In this document: positions 12,511 to 21,994 of the stretch, piece by piece
How positions within the stretch are numbered: position 1 is the stretch's first letter
How the letters are laid out: every line of letters starts with the position of its first letter
Source of the DNA: Gallionella sp.
GTDB taxonomy: Bacteria > Pseudomonadota > Gammaproteobacteria > Burkholderiales > Gallionellaceae
DNA: 64,000 nt
Assembly (NCBI GenBank): GCA_028710565.1
Contig: JAQTTV010000009.1
Location: 58,753-122,752 of the forward strand
Reading direction: 5' to 3'
Notes under the pieces: model-generated
The model's input: only the letters and a program-made list of their open reading frames with translations
The model's database searches: none
Told to the model about the DNA's origin: nothing
Program-made: the position numbers and the translations under genes

Positions 12511-12644
12511 AGGAAACACTGATTAAATCCTCCGTTCGCGGTGAACTTGTCGAACCATGAACAAAAGATTTAATTAAATCAAAATATTAAACCCATTTAC
12601 CCTTCGACAGACTCAGGGCAAACGGATTTAATCAGTACCTCCCT
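12511..12644. repeat. MITE-like element, family 1, copy 1
   Basis: A 134-bp segment bounded by imperfect terminal inverted repeats: AGGAAACACTGATTAAATC at the left, and the complement of AGGGAGGTACTGATTAAATC at the right. The interior (GTCGAACCATGAAC) matches, in inverse orientation, a second degenerate copy at 29772-29849. No coding capacity. Confidence 0.65.
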
Positions 12645-12662
12645 AAATCAAACAACTAACGA

Positions 12663-15600
12663 TTACAACACCGTTTCGCTAAATTGCTCTGGAGTGCCTT
12701 CAATTTTAACCGAAATAGCAGGATGCTCCCCCTGCATATCTAGCGTCGCATCAATACGCCCAAGTAAGTTATCACGCTCCACAACCTTATTGTTTTCAAG
12801 CGTTTTAGTGTGATCGAGTGACACTTGCGCCGTCGCATTCAAGTCCCCTTTCCTAAGTTTTAACTGCTGAAACTCATAATGATTGGGGGAGTATGCAAAC
12901 GAACCCGTCAACACATCAAATTTAGTTTGCCCACCCACCGCCTTTTCCCGCCCGCGAGTACGCAGTATTTCTACTAAATCAACACCTTGAATAACACCCT
13001 TTTTAGCCTCAAAAATACCCGCCAATGTTGCCGTTTCTGCGAGACCTTTAAACTGAGGGGACAGCATCTTCAAACGCCCCGATCCATCAACATCCCCGAC
13101 CAAATGACGATTAAAGCTTTTCAAATCTAAACTTTCCGCCTTGAGCATACCTTGCACCAACCAGCCCGCTTGCCAAGTAACGTTCATATTTCCACTTAAA
13201 AATCCCTGCGCGATACTGGCATCTAACTGCGTGATATTCAACCTATCCGCCTCCAAATCCCCTGTTGCGTGCAATTCCTCAAAGTGTAGATTGGGTAGAA
13301 ATGGCATAGCGGCATTACGGACAGATAATTTAACCTCCTGATGTCCACCCATCGCAGTAATGCTCACGCTAAACTGACCCGTGCTTTCACGAAAATCGGT
13401 CAGCATCAACCGACCTGTGGTATTAAAAATAAACTGTCCTTCTATACCTCCCTTTTGAAAGGCTTCCGTCTCAAACCTAGCATCTTTAAAAGTAATTTTC
13501 TGTATAGGATAAACTGCATCGCTCGCCACAGACTCAAGCCAATTACCCACGACTTTTAGGCCTTCCCCCGTCATCTTGAACCCAGTCAACTCAACATCCG
13601 TAATCATTTTTTGAGTACTGAACAAGGTAAGTGGCGCGAAATTCACCGTAACGCGCTGCGCCCGAATCTGATTGGTTTTACCCATAAAAAAGTCATCGAA
13701 CGTAACTTGAGGGGTCGGGATCAAACGAGCGTGCATTTTACCCACATGAACAGGCTGCTGCAGCCTCTCCGTGAGGAATAGCTCGGTTTTACGTTCATAT
13801 TCATCCATCGACATTAGCATTGGTGCGACATAGAGTGCGACACCAAATGCAACTAACAAAAGCACAAGCAAACTCACAAACATCTTCTTCCACGGGAATG
13901 GCTTTCGCTGCAATGTTTCAATATGCTGCGCTTTAACAACCGACTCCACAGAGGCACTTGCGGCTTGTTGAACCGCGCGTTCTGCGTTCACTTTTGCAGT
14001 TTCCATCGCACGACGCTCCGCTTGCGCCCAAGCTTTAGCTTGCATTTCGGCTAATTTTTTAGCTTCAGCAGCCTGTGCATCCGCACGCTTTTGTGCTTCG
14101 ATTTCTGCCATCAGCACTTTTCGTTTGGCTTCATCTTCATCATGCTGTTTGAGTTCTTTCACGTGCATTATCTCCGCAGCCGTTGGCGAGACCTTAGATT
14201 CCTCAGACGGCGGAAAGGATTCGGGCAATTCAGGGACAATAAAGTCTTGTAAGTCAGCATCATCGAATTGAGAAGCTTCAACTAAACTTGACTCCTGAAC
14301 TGGCACGGGCTTTGGATCACTAAAAGTGAAGGGGGCTAAAGATATTTGGGAGTTGGGTGCATCATTGACTTTGACAGGCGGCGCACTTTCTCGCATGCGA
14401 CTATTTAATGCATATACCTGATGTTCATGCCCATGCTTATCTTTTTGTGCGCCACGATAATAAAATTGCTCCGCATATTCATCACTCAACCGCGAAACGA
14501 AGTCATAGTAAGAGCGTGAAATGAATATCTGATTTTCCCCTGCGAAGTCCATCACCCGTTGCGCATCGTTAATACCATTGCCCACCATATTGGGCTTGCC
14601 ATTCATATCAACCATAATGTTGATTGGTCCCAAATGGATCCCCATACGCACTTTGAGATCTTTGTACTTTTCGTTGCTAATAATCGCGTCACGAAACTTC
14701 ATCGAGACTTCTAACGCCTCTTCTGGGTGATGGGTAAAGCCAATTGCAGCACCATCTCCTGTATCCAAGATGATGTATTCATTCCTATCATCGGAAACTG
14801 ATTTTAGGCAATCTGAGACCAATTGATTAAACAATTTTTTCATCTCAGTTTGTTTCTGTACAGCCTGTTTGGTATAAGCCACCATATCAAAAAACAATAC
14901 GGTCACCGTGGTGGTACGCAAATTAGGATCTGTTTTATCCGATCTTGCATCTGCCCCGTCAAGCACGCCCATTTGGTGGGGTTCAATTCGGATATTCACT
15001 GTTCTAGCCATGTCATTTGACTGACGATCAGCGATCTCTTTGGCTTGACGCTCAGCGATTTGCTTCACTTTCTCCTGTTCAGCCCTTAATTCCGCCAACT
15101 CAGCTGCTTGGTGCTCCTTCAATTTCATTGCCGCGACTAACGCCGCTTTCTCTTCGGCTTGCGCCTTTGCCAGCATCACTTGCTTGGCTTTTAATTTTTC
15201 AATTTCCGCTTCCTGACGCGCACGCAACTCGGCCGCTTGTTTCGCTTTGAGTTCCGCTGCCGCTCTAGCTTCGGCTTCGGCTTTCGCGACCGCTTTAGCG
15301 GCTTCTAATTCCGCGCGAGCCTGCGCAATGGCCTGTTCTTTCAAACGAGCCAATTCAGCCAACTCTTTGGCGCGACGTTCAGCCTCGGCACGTGCTTGAG
15401 CCTCCAAAGCCGCTTGCTTCTTCGCTCGTTCAGCCTCCTCCAGTGCCTGTGCTGCACTTTTTTCAGCCTGCAAATGCCTGACCACTTCTTGCTTTTCTTT
15501 TAACTTAGCAGCTAGTTTGGCTTCTTTCTCCGCCTCAGCTGCCAATATATCAGCAGTAGGCGCACGGTAAGCCGCAGTAAAGTCAAACTCATTCACAGCT

Positions 15601-15881
15601 TGCGATGCAATCTCACCTGTCGGCTTGCTTGGAATCACCAGCTTAGGCACACGCGCCAGACGGCTTTTATCTTCAATAAAGCCCTTGCTTTGCAACTCAT
15701 TGATCAATCCTGGGAGCACAGCACGTAAACTGGGAGCCGAACGTTTTTCAATATCCGCTAACGTCGCAACCCCGTCGATCATCAGCAAAGCGCGCTTTAT
15801 ATCACCCGCCAATAATGCAGCCGAGCCATGCAGTTCGTTTTCGCCTTTACTGGTTCTCACAAAAATGATTTGGTTATCCAT
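12663..15881 (-). CDS. Class III nucleotidyl cyclase-domain / AsmA-like fusion protein
   Basis: A 1072-residue multidomain inner-membrane protein. Residues 1-75 look like a small helical module. Residues 112-290 are an Ala/Glu/Lys-rich coiled coil. Residues 322-492 form a class III adenylate/guanylate cyclase domain with metal-binding Asp332 (LFFDMVAYT) and Asp376 (DTGDGAA) and the transition-state pair Asn438/Arg442 (GNGINDAQR). The purine-recognising Lys expected three residues before the GD motif is Leu372, so substrate is uncertain. A second coiled coil (580-640) leads to one TM helix (667-687), then an AsmA-like region to the C-terminus, presumably periplasmic. It is last in a minus-strand set with sppA and another AsmA gene. 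A c-nucleotide signal tied to envelope lipid transport is inference. Confidence 0.75.
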   Translation of the reverse strand: MDNQIIFVRTSKGENELHGSAALLAGDIKRALLMIDGVATLADIEKRSAPSLRAVLPGLINELQSKGFIEDKSRLARVPKLVIPSKPTGEIASQAVNEFDFTAAYRAPTADILAAEAEKEAKLAAKLKEKQEVVRHLQAEKSAAQALEEAERAKKQAALEAQARAEAERRAKELAELARLKEQAIAQARAELEAAKAVAKAEAEARAAAELKAKQAAELRARQEAEIEKLKAKQVMLAKAQAEEKAALVAAMKLKEHQAAELAELRAEQEKVKQIAERQAKEIADRQSNDMARTVNIRIEPHQMGVLDGADARSDKTDPNLRTTTVTVLFFDMVAYTKQAVQKQTEMKKLFNQLVSDCLKSVSDDRNEYIILDTGDGAAIGFTHHPEEALEVSMKFRDAIISNEKYKDLKVRMGIHLGPINIMVDMNGKPNMVGNGINDAQRVMDFAGENQIFISRSYYDFVSRLSDEYAEQFYYRGAQKDKHGHEHQVYALNSRMRESAPPVKVNDAPNSQISLAPFTFSDPKPVPVQESSLVEASQFDDADLQDFIVPELPESFPPSEESKVSPTAAEIMHVKELKQHDEDEAKRKVLMAEIEAQKRADAQAAEAKKLAEMQAKAWAQAERRAMETAKVNAERAVQQAASASVESVVKAQHIETLQRKPFPWKKMFVSLLVLLLVAFGVALYVAPMLMSMDEYERKTELFLTERLQQPVHVGKMHARLIPTPQVTFDDFFMGKTNQIRAQRVTVNFAPLTLFSTQKMITDVELTGFKMTGEGLKVVGNWLESVASDAVYPIQKITFKDARFETEAFQKGGIEGQFIFNTTGRLMLTDFRESTGQFSVSITAMGGHQEVKLSVRNAAMPFLPNLHFEELHATGDLEADRLNITQLDASIAQGFLSGNMNVTWQAGWLVQGMLKAESLDLKSFNRHLVGDVDGSGRLKMLSPQFKGLAETATLAGIFEAKKGVIQGVDLVEILRTRGREKAVGGQTKFDVLTGSFAYSPNHYEFQQLKLRKGDLNATAQVSLDHTKTLENNKVVERDNLLGRIDATLDMQGEHPAISVKIEGTPEQFSETVL

Positions 15882-15920
15882 ATTTCACTTTACGCTAAGA
15901 TTAATTTATTGTTGACCACT

Positions 15921-17621
15921 TTAACGTCTTGGCACAGCAGATTTCGCCGCGACAGGACCGTCATCGCTAAAAATTTTATTGAGCAAACCACCAATTTTCA
16001 TGCCAATGACTGTTCCCACCCCTGGCATTAAAGCAGTTCCTAACGCGGCTCCTGCCAAAAATGCACCACTCGGATTGACATGGGGTTGATCTGTCGTACC
16101 CGAAATCACTAGGGGAATACTGACCAATCCTAACGTACCTTTTAAATAAGCATCTAACCCACCCGTGATTCGCTTATCCGACAAAACATTCATTTTGCCT
16201 TGCGCCCTTAACACACCTGAACTCAAGTCGAGTTTCTGGAAATAATAGGCACCACCGTCCACTTTGAACTCCCCCGTAAAATCATCAAACTCAGTACCCT
16301 CAGAGGAATCCACGGCTTGTTTTGACTTAGACAATTGAGCCGCTTTAACCAAATCGACCTGAGTCAACTTTCCGTCCTTCAAGTGAAAATCTCCCTCGGC
16401 TGAACTATTCGCTGGAAAGGGAACCTGTGCACTTAATTGCATAACCACATTCCCCTTACCCGCCAACTTCCCATTCAATACCACACGATTGGTCATTGCC
16501 GCAACCAAAGGCTGCATCTCAATATTCTCAAGCTGAATCTCTGCCTGTAGTGCCTGATCCAGCCGTGACCATTTTGCCAAGCCTGTTAATCTTCCACCAT
16601 ACAAACTAACGTCTAGCACACTTAAATCTATCTGATCCACTTGCGCCTGAATTTGCGCATGCAACTCATCTAGCAATACGCCAGGCTGATCGACAACGAC
16701 AGGAATTTGGAGCTGCTTTCCGCTCACCTCACCCACAAATTGCACACGCTGCTTTAATTCGGTTACGGTGTCTCCCTCACCTTGGAGTTTACCTGATAGA
16801 TGCACACTCCCTGTCGCAAGCTCAGTTTTATCGGATAGTTTTAGCAACTGATCGACGGGCGCATCCAATTGGTCAAGTTGCGCAAACACCAGCAAACGCT
16901 TAGCAAACTCAGCGCGCCCCGACCCCGAAAGATGGATATCACCCATCACCCCCGTCAATTGTGTCGCGACCAAATCTTGGTCACTCACTACGCCCGCCAC
17001 ATGCAATTCATCCCACACCAAGCGTGGATACAACGGAGTCGTCCACCCCTTTGCATCCACCTGCATCGCAAAATGTCGCTGAGGTTGGGGCAACAACGTC
17101 GCCGTCAAATGCTGCTTGTCTAGTGTCGTCCAGATTTTTTCCAGCTTACCATCTGCCGCAAAACTCACTTTTGTTTCAACATCTGGCAACGTCAGCCAAG
17201 GCAAAATCAAAGTGACATCACTGGCTTGAAATTCGCGCAGCGTGACGATGGGTTTGCCAGAAGATTTACTCATTTGAGCCAGCAAATGACGAAATTCCGA
17301 GTAATTCACCACCACGTGTTCAGCGCGAATGGCGCGAACTTCTTTATTCCCCGCCATCAACGCTTTTAAATCAAATGAAACGTCAATAAGTTCAGCACGA
17401 ATACCATCCGCCTTCCCCAATTGAACCTGATGCAGTTCCAAGTGGGGAAAGGGTAAAGCAGCAAGACTAATAGATTGAATTTTAACGGGGGTTTGAAATT
17501 GCTTGCTGGCGAATTTTTCCAATTGCGGCAAATACGTCTCTAAGGGAATCAAATACAATGACCCGATGGAAAGCGACAGCAGCGCAATGAAACCCAATAA
17601 TAGTTTTTTGCCGATGGACAT
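15921..17621 (-). CDS. AsmA family protein
   Basis: A 566-residue AsmA-type protein. One N-terminal TM helix (KKLLLGFIALLSLSIGSLYL) is followed by the typical KFASKQFQTPVKIQSISLAALPFPHLELHQVQLG start of AsmA proteins, beta-rich repeats, and a C-terminal AsmA_2-like region (FKVDGGAYYFQKLDLSSG; VSIPLVISGTTDQPHVNPS). The last 50 residues are Gly/Ala-rich with a hydrophobic stretch. AsmA-like proteins are implicated in phospholipid transport to the outer membrane. It lies 13 bp after sppA and 39 bp before the cyclase/AsmA fusion, whose C-terminal third is of the same type. Confidence 0.85.
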   Translation of the reverse strand: MSIGKKLLLGFIALLSLSIGSLYLIPLETYLPQLEKFASKQFQTPVKIQSISLAALPFPHLELHQVQLGKADGIRAELIDVSFDLKALMAGNKEVRAIRAEHVVVNYSEFRHLLAQMSKSSGKPIVTLREFQASDVTLILPWLTLPDVETKVSFAADGKLEKIWTTLDKQHLTATLLPQPQRHFAMQVDAKGWTTPLYPRLVWDELHVAGVVSDQDLVATQLTGVMGDIHLSGSGRAEFAKRLLVFAQLDQLDAPVDQLLKLSDKTELATGSVHLSGKLQGEGDTVTELKQRVQFVGEVSGKQLQIPVVVDQPGVLLDELHAQIQAQVDQIDLSVLDVSLYGGRLTGLAKWSRLDQALQAEIQLENIEMQPLVAAMTNRVVLNGKLAGKGNVVMQLSAQVPFPANSSAEGDFHLKDGKLTQVDLVKAAQLSKSKQAVDSSEGTEFDDFTGEFKVDGGAYYFQKLDLSSGVLRAQGKMNVLSDKRITGGLDAYLKGTLGLVSIPLVISGTTDQPHVNPSGAFLAGAALGTALMPGVGTVIGMKIGGLLNKIFSDDGPVAAKSAVPRR

Positions 17622-17634
17622 GAACGATCTTTGC

Positions 17635-18585
17635 TTATTTCAAGCTCACGCCTTGATGCGTTGAAAATCCCAGCTCGCTGATGACTCCCGCGCCAAAACG
17701 TTTAGCCAAACGATCGGCAAAACCTTCTTTCACGGTAAAATCAACAATATCTTCAGCTTTAATCACGTCACGGGCGATAGACTCCACGCTACCATAACCA
17801 TCTGCCAGCCCCATTTCTATGCCTTTTTGCCCATTCCAAACCAAACCACTAAAGGTATCTGGTGTTTCTTTCAAGCGCGCTCCCCGTCCTTTTTTGACGA
17901 CATCAATAAATTGCTGATGAATATCCGCCACAAGTTGTTTGGCATAGTCTTGTTGAACGGGATTGGCGGGAGAGAACGGATCCATAAACCCTTTATTAGC
18001 ACCTGCGGTCACCAAACGACGTTCCACTCCTACTTTTTCCATCACACCCGTAAAGCCAAAGCCATCCATCAGCACGCCGATTGAACCAATCAAACTGGCT
18101 TTATCCACGTAGATTTTATCTGCTGCGGCAGCCACATAATACCCACCCGATGCACAAATATCTTCCACCACGACATAGAGCGGAATCGAAGGATATTTAG
18201 CGCGCAAACGACGAATTTCGTCATTGATTTGTCCCGCTTGGACAGGGCTACCGCCTGGACTATTGATGCGTAAAATGACGCCCTTGGTGTTTTTATCCTT
18301 AAAAGCTTCCTGCAAACTTGGAATCAGATTATCCGCACTGGCCGCTGAACCTGCGGCGATGACACCTTGCATATCCACCAACGCAGTATGCTTCCCATCA
18401 CCCAATGTCGCTTCTTTTTTCTCTAGTTGCTCCATGCCACCCATCAGGACAAATCCCAAGAAAGACAGGTAAACAAAAAATAGCAGTTTAAAAAACACCC
18501 CCCAGCGTCGTGCACGACGTTGTTCGGTAACTGCCGCGAGGGCTAGTTTTTCCAATACATCACGTTCCCAATTTTGCTCAGCCAT
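17635..18585 (-). CDS. sppA: Signal peptide peptidase SppA (S49 family)
   Basis: A 316-residue membrane-bound serine protease of the short SppA type. One TM helix near residues 30-47 precedes the S49 domain. The nucleophile Ser lies in EDICASGGYYVAAAADKI and the general base Lys in the segment VTAGANKGFMDPF. It degrades signal peptides in the inner membrane. It is half the size of E. coli SppA because only one catalytic repeat exists, as in most bacteria. It is 104 bp after the HAD phosphatase gene, a neighbourhood usual for betaproteobacteria, and leads into the AsmA genes. Confidence 0.93.
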   Translation of the reverse strand: MAEQNWERDVLEKLALAAVTEQRRARRWGVFFKLLFFVYLSFLGFVLMGGMEQLEKKEATLGDGKHTALVDMQGVIAAGSAASADNLIPSLQEAFKDKNTKGVILRINSPGGSPVQAGQINDEIRRLRAKYPSIPLYVVVEDICASGGYYVAAAADKIYVDKASLIGSIGVLMDGFGFTGVMEKVGVERRLVTAGANKGFMDPFSPANPVQQDYAKQLVADIHQQFIDVVKKGRGARLKETPDTFSGLVWNGQKGIEMGLADGYGSVESIARDVIKAEDIVDFTVKEGFADRLAKRFGAGVISELGFSTHQGVSLK

Positions 18586-18689
18586 GTTAAATATATCCTA
18601 ATAAAAATTCTTAAAGTGCAATCGTTCCAAGAAACGTCTTAGACCTGTCCACAATCTGTCGCGCGAGGCAGCAGGATCATAAAAGGGTG

Positions 18690-19340
18690 TTACGCATTTT
18701 CTTTCAGCCAAGCTTGTAAGGTGACGAAATCGTTCACCAAAGCGATAGGATTCAATTTGAGCAAATCCTCACCAGAGTGTGCGCCATGCCCCACCGCAAC
18801 GACATCCACACCCGCATTCTGTGCCAACAAAATATCATGTGAAGTATCGCCTATCATCAAGGTGCGCTCAGGGCTCACGTCTAACTCAGTCATGATTTCG
18901 AGCAACATGGCTGGATGCGGCTTGGAGAAAGTCTGATCAGCGGTACGCGTTGCGTGAAAATAAGGATGCAATTGTGTCGTTTCAAGGGCTCTATCCAGCC
19001 CTAAGCGACTTTTCCCTGTGGCAACCGCCAACAAATAGCCCGCTTGATGCAAAGACAAAATAGTTTCATGGGCTTGGTCAAAGAGAGGAATCGCACTGTC
19101 CTGCGACAAAAAATGATGCCGATAGCGCGCAACCAATGCAGGACGCATGGCATCGGTTAAAGTCGGCACAGCATAACTTAAAGCCTGTTCCAACCCTAGG
19201 CCAATCACATGACGCGCCATCTCATCCGTCGGAATGGGCAAGTACAAATCGCGACAAGCCGCCTGTATTGAACCTGAAATCACTGCCGTCGAATCCATCA
19301 ACGTCCCATCCCAGTCAAACACAATTAAATCGTAATTCAT
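18690..19340 (-). CDS. HAD-IA family phosphatase (phosphoglycolate phosphatase-like)
   Basis: A 216-residue HAD hydrolase. Motif I is FDWDGTLMDST, motif II VATGKS, the motif III lysine in FSKPHPAML, and motif IV MIGDTSHDI. A cap domain lies between motifs I and II. It is of the Gph-like group often found next to sppA in betaproteobacteria. The substrate cannot be told; a second Gph-like protein is encoded at 53021-53662. Start ATG at 19340. Confidence 0.85.
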   Translation of the reverse strand: MNYDLIVFDWDGTLMDSTAVISGSIQAACRDLYLPIPTDEMARHVIGLGLEQALSYAVPTLTDAMRPALVARYRHHFLSQDSAIPLFDQAHETILSLHQAGYLLAVATGKSRLGLDRALETTQLHPYFHATRTADQTFSKPHPAMLLEIMTELDVSPERTLMIGDTSHDILLAQNAGVDVVAVGHGAHSGEDLLKLNPIALVNDFVTLQAWLKENA

Positions 19341-19407
19341 TCGCCTACCGTCGCACTCAAAAAGATGTCGCGGATATTAACACTTTCTAACGGACCAATT
19401 TAAGTAA

Positions 19408-19437
19408 AAACACCGCACAGGTGAGGGTGCGGTGTTT
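19408..19437 (-). terminator. Intrinsic terminator of the KaiC/kinase signalling operon
   Basis: An 11-bp stem AAACACCGCAC/GTGCGGTGTTT (8-base loop); on the minus strand it is followed by TTTTTACTT. It lies about 75 bp after the stop of the REC-PAS gene. Confidence 0.85.
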
Positions 19438-19514
19438 GGGTAGTACTACGAATCATTCAATTCATGGGGAGGGGAGCCATTCCTTTGGTCAAATGTACTC
19501 AACGCTTGCTTGCA

Positions 19515-20345
19515 CTACGGCAGCGGCAGGGTATTGGTCACATCTTTACCGATGCCCCGATAGCCCGTATATCGCCCCGTATCGTCGAACATCGGCTCAC
19601 CGCTGACCATCAAATACTGCTGCGAACCATCCGCGTTAATTCGACTATAGACAAAATCTAAAAAGGGCCGCCTCGCAAGCAAATTCGCTTCCAGTATTTC
19701 TCTTTCCGCTTCTATCCATTCCGCGCCATGATGATCTCTGGCATGCCCTTGCACGGTGCCGATACGAATACCCAACATTTCCAGCACAGGGCCAGAAATT
19801 TTAGTGAAATAACCGTTTTCATCTTGCTCCCAATACCAATCGCTGGACAACTCCGTCAAGCGACGAAAACGCGCTTCACTGGCACTGAGTTCAGCCGTGC
19901 GCTCCTGCACCTTTTGTTCAAGCCGTTTGTTGTAATCTTCGAGTTGCTGGTACAACAATCGCACTTCCAGCATATTATGAATGCGCGTGCGTATCTCTAT
20001 GAAATCAAATGGTTTCGTGACAAAATCCTTCGCGCCAAAGGCAAGCGCACGATGTTTATGGTCAGGTTCCGCCGTAATCACCAGCACAGGCAGATAACGA
20101 TGGCTCTCGATACTCTTCAATTTTTCCATGACCGCGAACCCATCCATCCCTGGCATCTGCAAATCCAGCAAAATTAAATCATAGTGATGCTGGCGATGCA
20201 GCTCACAGACCGCATAAGGATCCATGGTTGAGGTCGTAGCGGTATAGCCCGCGTCACGCAACAGCTCCTCCAGTAGCGACACGTTGGCTTGTTGATCGTC
20301 AACGATCAGAATGCGGGCATTTAAAATTTCTTGGTTGCTAATCAT
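19515..20345 (-). CDS. Response regulator with PAS domain (REC-PAS)
   Basis: A 276-residue protein. The receiver domain (about 10-125) has the acidic pair VDD, the phospho-acceptor Asp in LILLDLQMPGMDG and the Lys in VTKPF. A short coiled coil (LEQKVQERTAELSASEARF) links to one PAS domain ending YRGIGKDVT. In most proteins of this plan a GGDEF, kinase or EAL module follows, but here the chain stops five residues later, so output may be by partner binding, or the protein has lost its output domain. It overlaps the hybrid kinase stop by 4 bp and is the last gene of the operon. Confidence 0.85.
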   Translation of the reverse strand: MISNQEILNARILIVDDQQANVSLLEELLRDAGYTATTSTMDPYAVCELHRQHHYDLILLDLQMPGMDGFAVMEKLKSIESHRYLPVLVITAEPDHKHRALAFGAKDFVTKPFDFIEIRTRIHNMLEVRLLYQQLEDYNKRLEQKVQERTAELSASEARFRRLTELSSDWYWEQDENGYFTKISGPVLEMLGIRIGTVQGHARDHHGAEWIEAEREILEANLLARRPFLDFVYSRINADGSQQYLMVSGEPMFDDTGRYTGYRGIGKDVTNTLPLP

Positions 20346-21994
20346 GATGGCTTTTCGGACATATTAGGATGCTTCGTTTTGGATAAGTCCAGTGCTTCTT
20401 CCAATGAATTCATAAACTCTTGCAGCTTAATGGGTTTGGTGAGATAGCGGAAAAATCCCGCTTCCAATCCTTTCTCAACATCACGCCGCATAGCATTGGC
20501 ACTCAGCGCAATCACGGGAATGTGCATGGTCGAGGGACTATTAAGCAATATTTTCAGTGCTTCAAAGCCGTTGATGCCAGGCAAGTTTATGTCCATTAGA
20601 ATCACATCGGGCAAATGCGCTCGCGCTAACGCGATACCGACCAGCGCATCTCGCGCACTGAGCATATGCACATCAGGGAATCCCTCAATAATTTGCTCAA
20701 CCAACATCAAATTAGCAGGGTTGTCTTCGACGTAAAGCAAGGTGTGCAGCGCGATAGGCTGACACGGTTGCAAAATTTGATCTGGTGACGGGGTACTGCT
20801 TGCCATCTGAGGAGGCGACACGTCCCGAATCAAATCAACACAAAACTCACTCCCCTCACCCACGGTGCTTTTGACGCTGATGCTGCCCCCCATCAACTCA
20901 ATCAGTTGCTTGGTGACGATCAGCCCGATACCCGTGCCTTGCTCAACACCATGCTCCTGCCCCAGTCGATTAAAGGGTTGAAACAACTGGCGTAATTTTT
21001 CAGGTGGCAGACCCTCACCTGTGTCCTTGATGCTGATTCTGATGTGCTCTGGATGGTTTGCGGTACAAGCCACCACGACCGTGCCTTCCTTGCGATTGTA
21101 TTTGATGGCATTGGATAGCAAGTTAATCAGCACCTGCTTCATGCGCATGCGATCCGCATTGACAAACAAACTCCAGTCAAAAGGGAGGAAATCAACTCGC
21201 ACGCCATGTTCTTGTGCTTGCGTCTCTATCATGGATTGACATTCTCGTATCACCTCTATCACCAATACGGGTTCGCGCGACAAGGTAAATTTACTGGACT
21301 CAATCACCGCGAGATCCAAGATTTGGTTAATCAGCTCCAGCAAATACCAGCCTGCTTTCGTGATTTGATGCAATCGAACGGCTTGCGCTTCCGTGGGTGC
21401 AGGAGATCCGCCCTCCATCAACTGGGCAAAACCGAGAATCGCATTGAGTGGGCTACGCAGTTCATGACTCATACTGGATAGAAAATCCGATTTGGCAAGA
21501 TTGGCTTTTTCTGCAACCGCTTTTGAAATCAGTAGCTCAGTTTTGGTCGTCTGAATTTCGTCCATCAATTTTTTGGTTTCCATTGCCGCAATCATCATGT
21601 GTTCGTTCACTTGCTGCAACAGGCTCATCCTAGCCTCATGGGCAGCCTGCTTCATCTCCAGCACACAAATGTGCAGTTCACGCGTATCGGCGGTCTCCTC
21701 TCTAAAGTCCGCGAAGAGATCACGGGCATTTGCCGTCGCATCTCGCGAATCGGCTGTCTCGTCGCGCGTGTTCGCCGTCACATCACGGGAGTCAGCCGTC
21801 ATATCCCGTGAATCCGCTGTCACATCCCGTGAATCCGCTGTTTCGTCGCGCGTGTTCGCCGTCACATCGCGTGAGTCGGCCGTCACATCGCGTGAGTCGG
21901 CCGTCACATCGCGTGAGTCGGCCGTCACATCGCGCGAATCAGCAGCGACTTCCCGTGCGGCGATCCGTGCTTCTGGGCTAGTTTGATTGCTCAT
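20342..21994 (-). CDS. Hybrid sensor histidine kinase with N-terminal heptad tandem repeat
   Basis: A 550-residue protein without membrane segments. Residues 14-104 are thirteen seven-residue units of the form RDVTADS, then a coiled coil, HisKA with phospho-acceptor His in SHELRSPLNAILGF, HATPase with N-box NLLSNAIKYN and G-boxes DTGEGLPPE and GTGIGLIVTK, and a C-terminal receiver (LPDVILMDINLPGINGFEA; LTKPI). Soluble, so it senses a cytoplasmic cue or a partner. It overlaps the KaiC-like gene by 1 bp (TAATG) and the REC-PAS gene by 4 bp, so KaiC-like ATPase, kinase and REC-PAS are translated together. The repeat is encoded by a 21-bp tandem unit and may vary in number between strains. Confidence 0.9.
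   Translation of the reverse strand: MSNQTSPEARIAAREVAADSRDVTADSRDVTADSRDVTADSRDVTANTRDETADSRDVTADSRDMTADSRDVTANTRDETADSRDATANARDLFADFREETADTRELHICVLEMKQAAHEARMSLLQQVNEHMMIAAMETKKLMDEIQTTKTELLISKAVAEKANLAKSDFLSSMSHELRSPLNAILGFAQLMEGGSPAPTEAQAVRLHQITKAGWYLLELINQILDLAVIESSKFTLSREPVLVIEVIRECQSMIETQAQEHGVRVDFLPFDWSLFVNADRMRMKQVLINLLSNAIKYNRKEGTVVVACTANHPEHIRISIKDTGEGLPPEKLRQLFQPFNRLGQEHGVEQGTGIGLIVTKQLIELMGGSISVKSTVGEGSEFCVDLIRDVSPPQMASSTPSPDQILQPCQPIALHTLLYVEDNPANLMLVEQIIEGFPDVHMLSARDALVGIALARAHLPDVILMDINLPGINGFEALKILLNSPSTMHIPVIALSANAMRRDVEKGLEAGFFRYLTKPIKLQEFMNSLEEALDLSKTKHPNMSEKPS
21683..21955 (-). repeat. Coding 21-bp tandem repeat (13 units)
   Basis: Thirteen consecutive units of 21 bp encode variants of RDVTADS (RDETADS, RDVTANT, RDMTADS) in the hybrid kinase. 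Three units near 21870-21930 are almost identical in DNA (TCGCGTGAGTCGGCCGTCACA), which suggests recent slippage duplication. Confidence 0.9.

Noticed and set aside
21683..21955. CRISPR-like array of 21-bp repeats
   Set aside because: Repeats are contiguous without spacers and are in frame within a histidine kinase gene.
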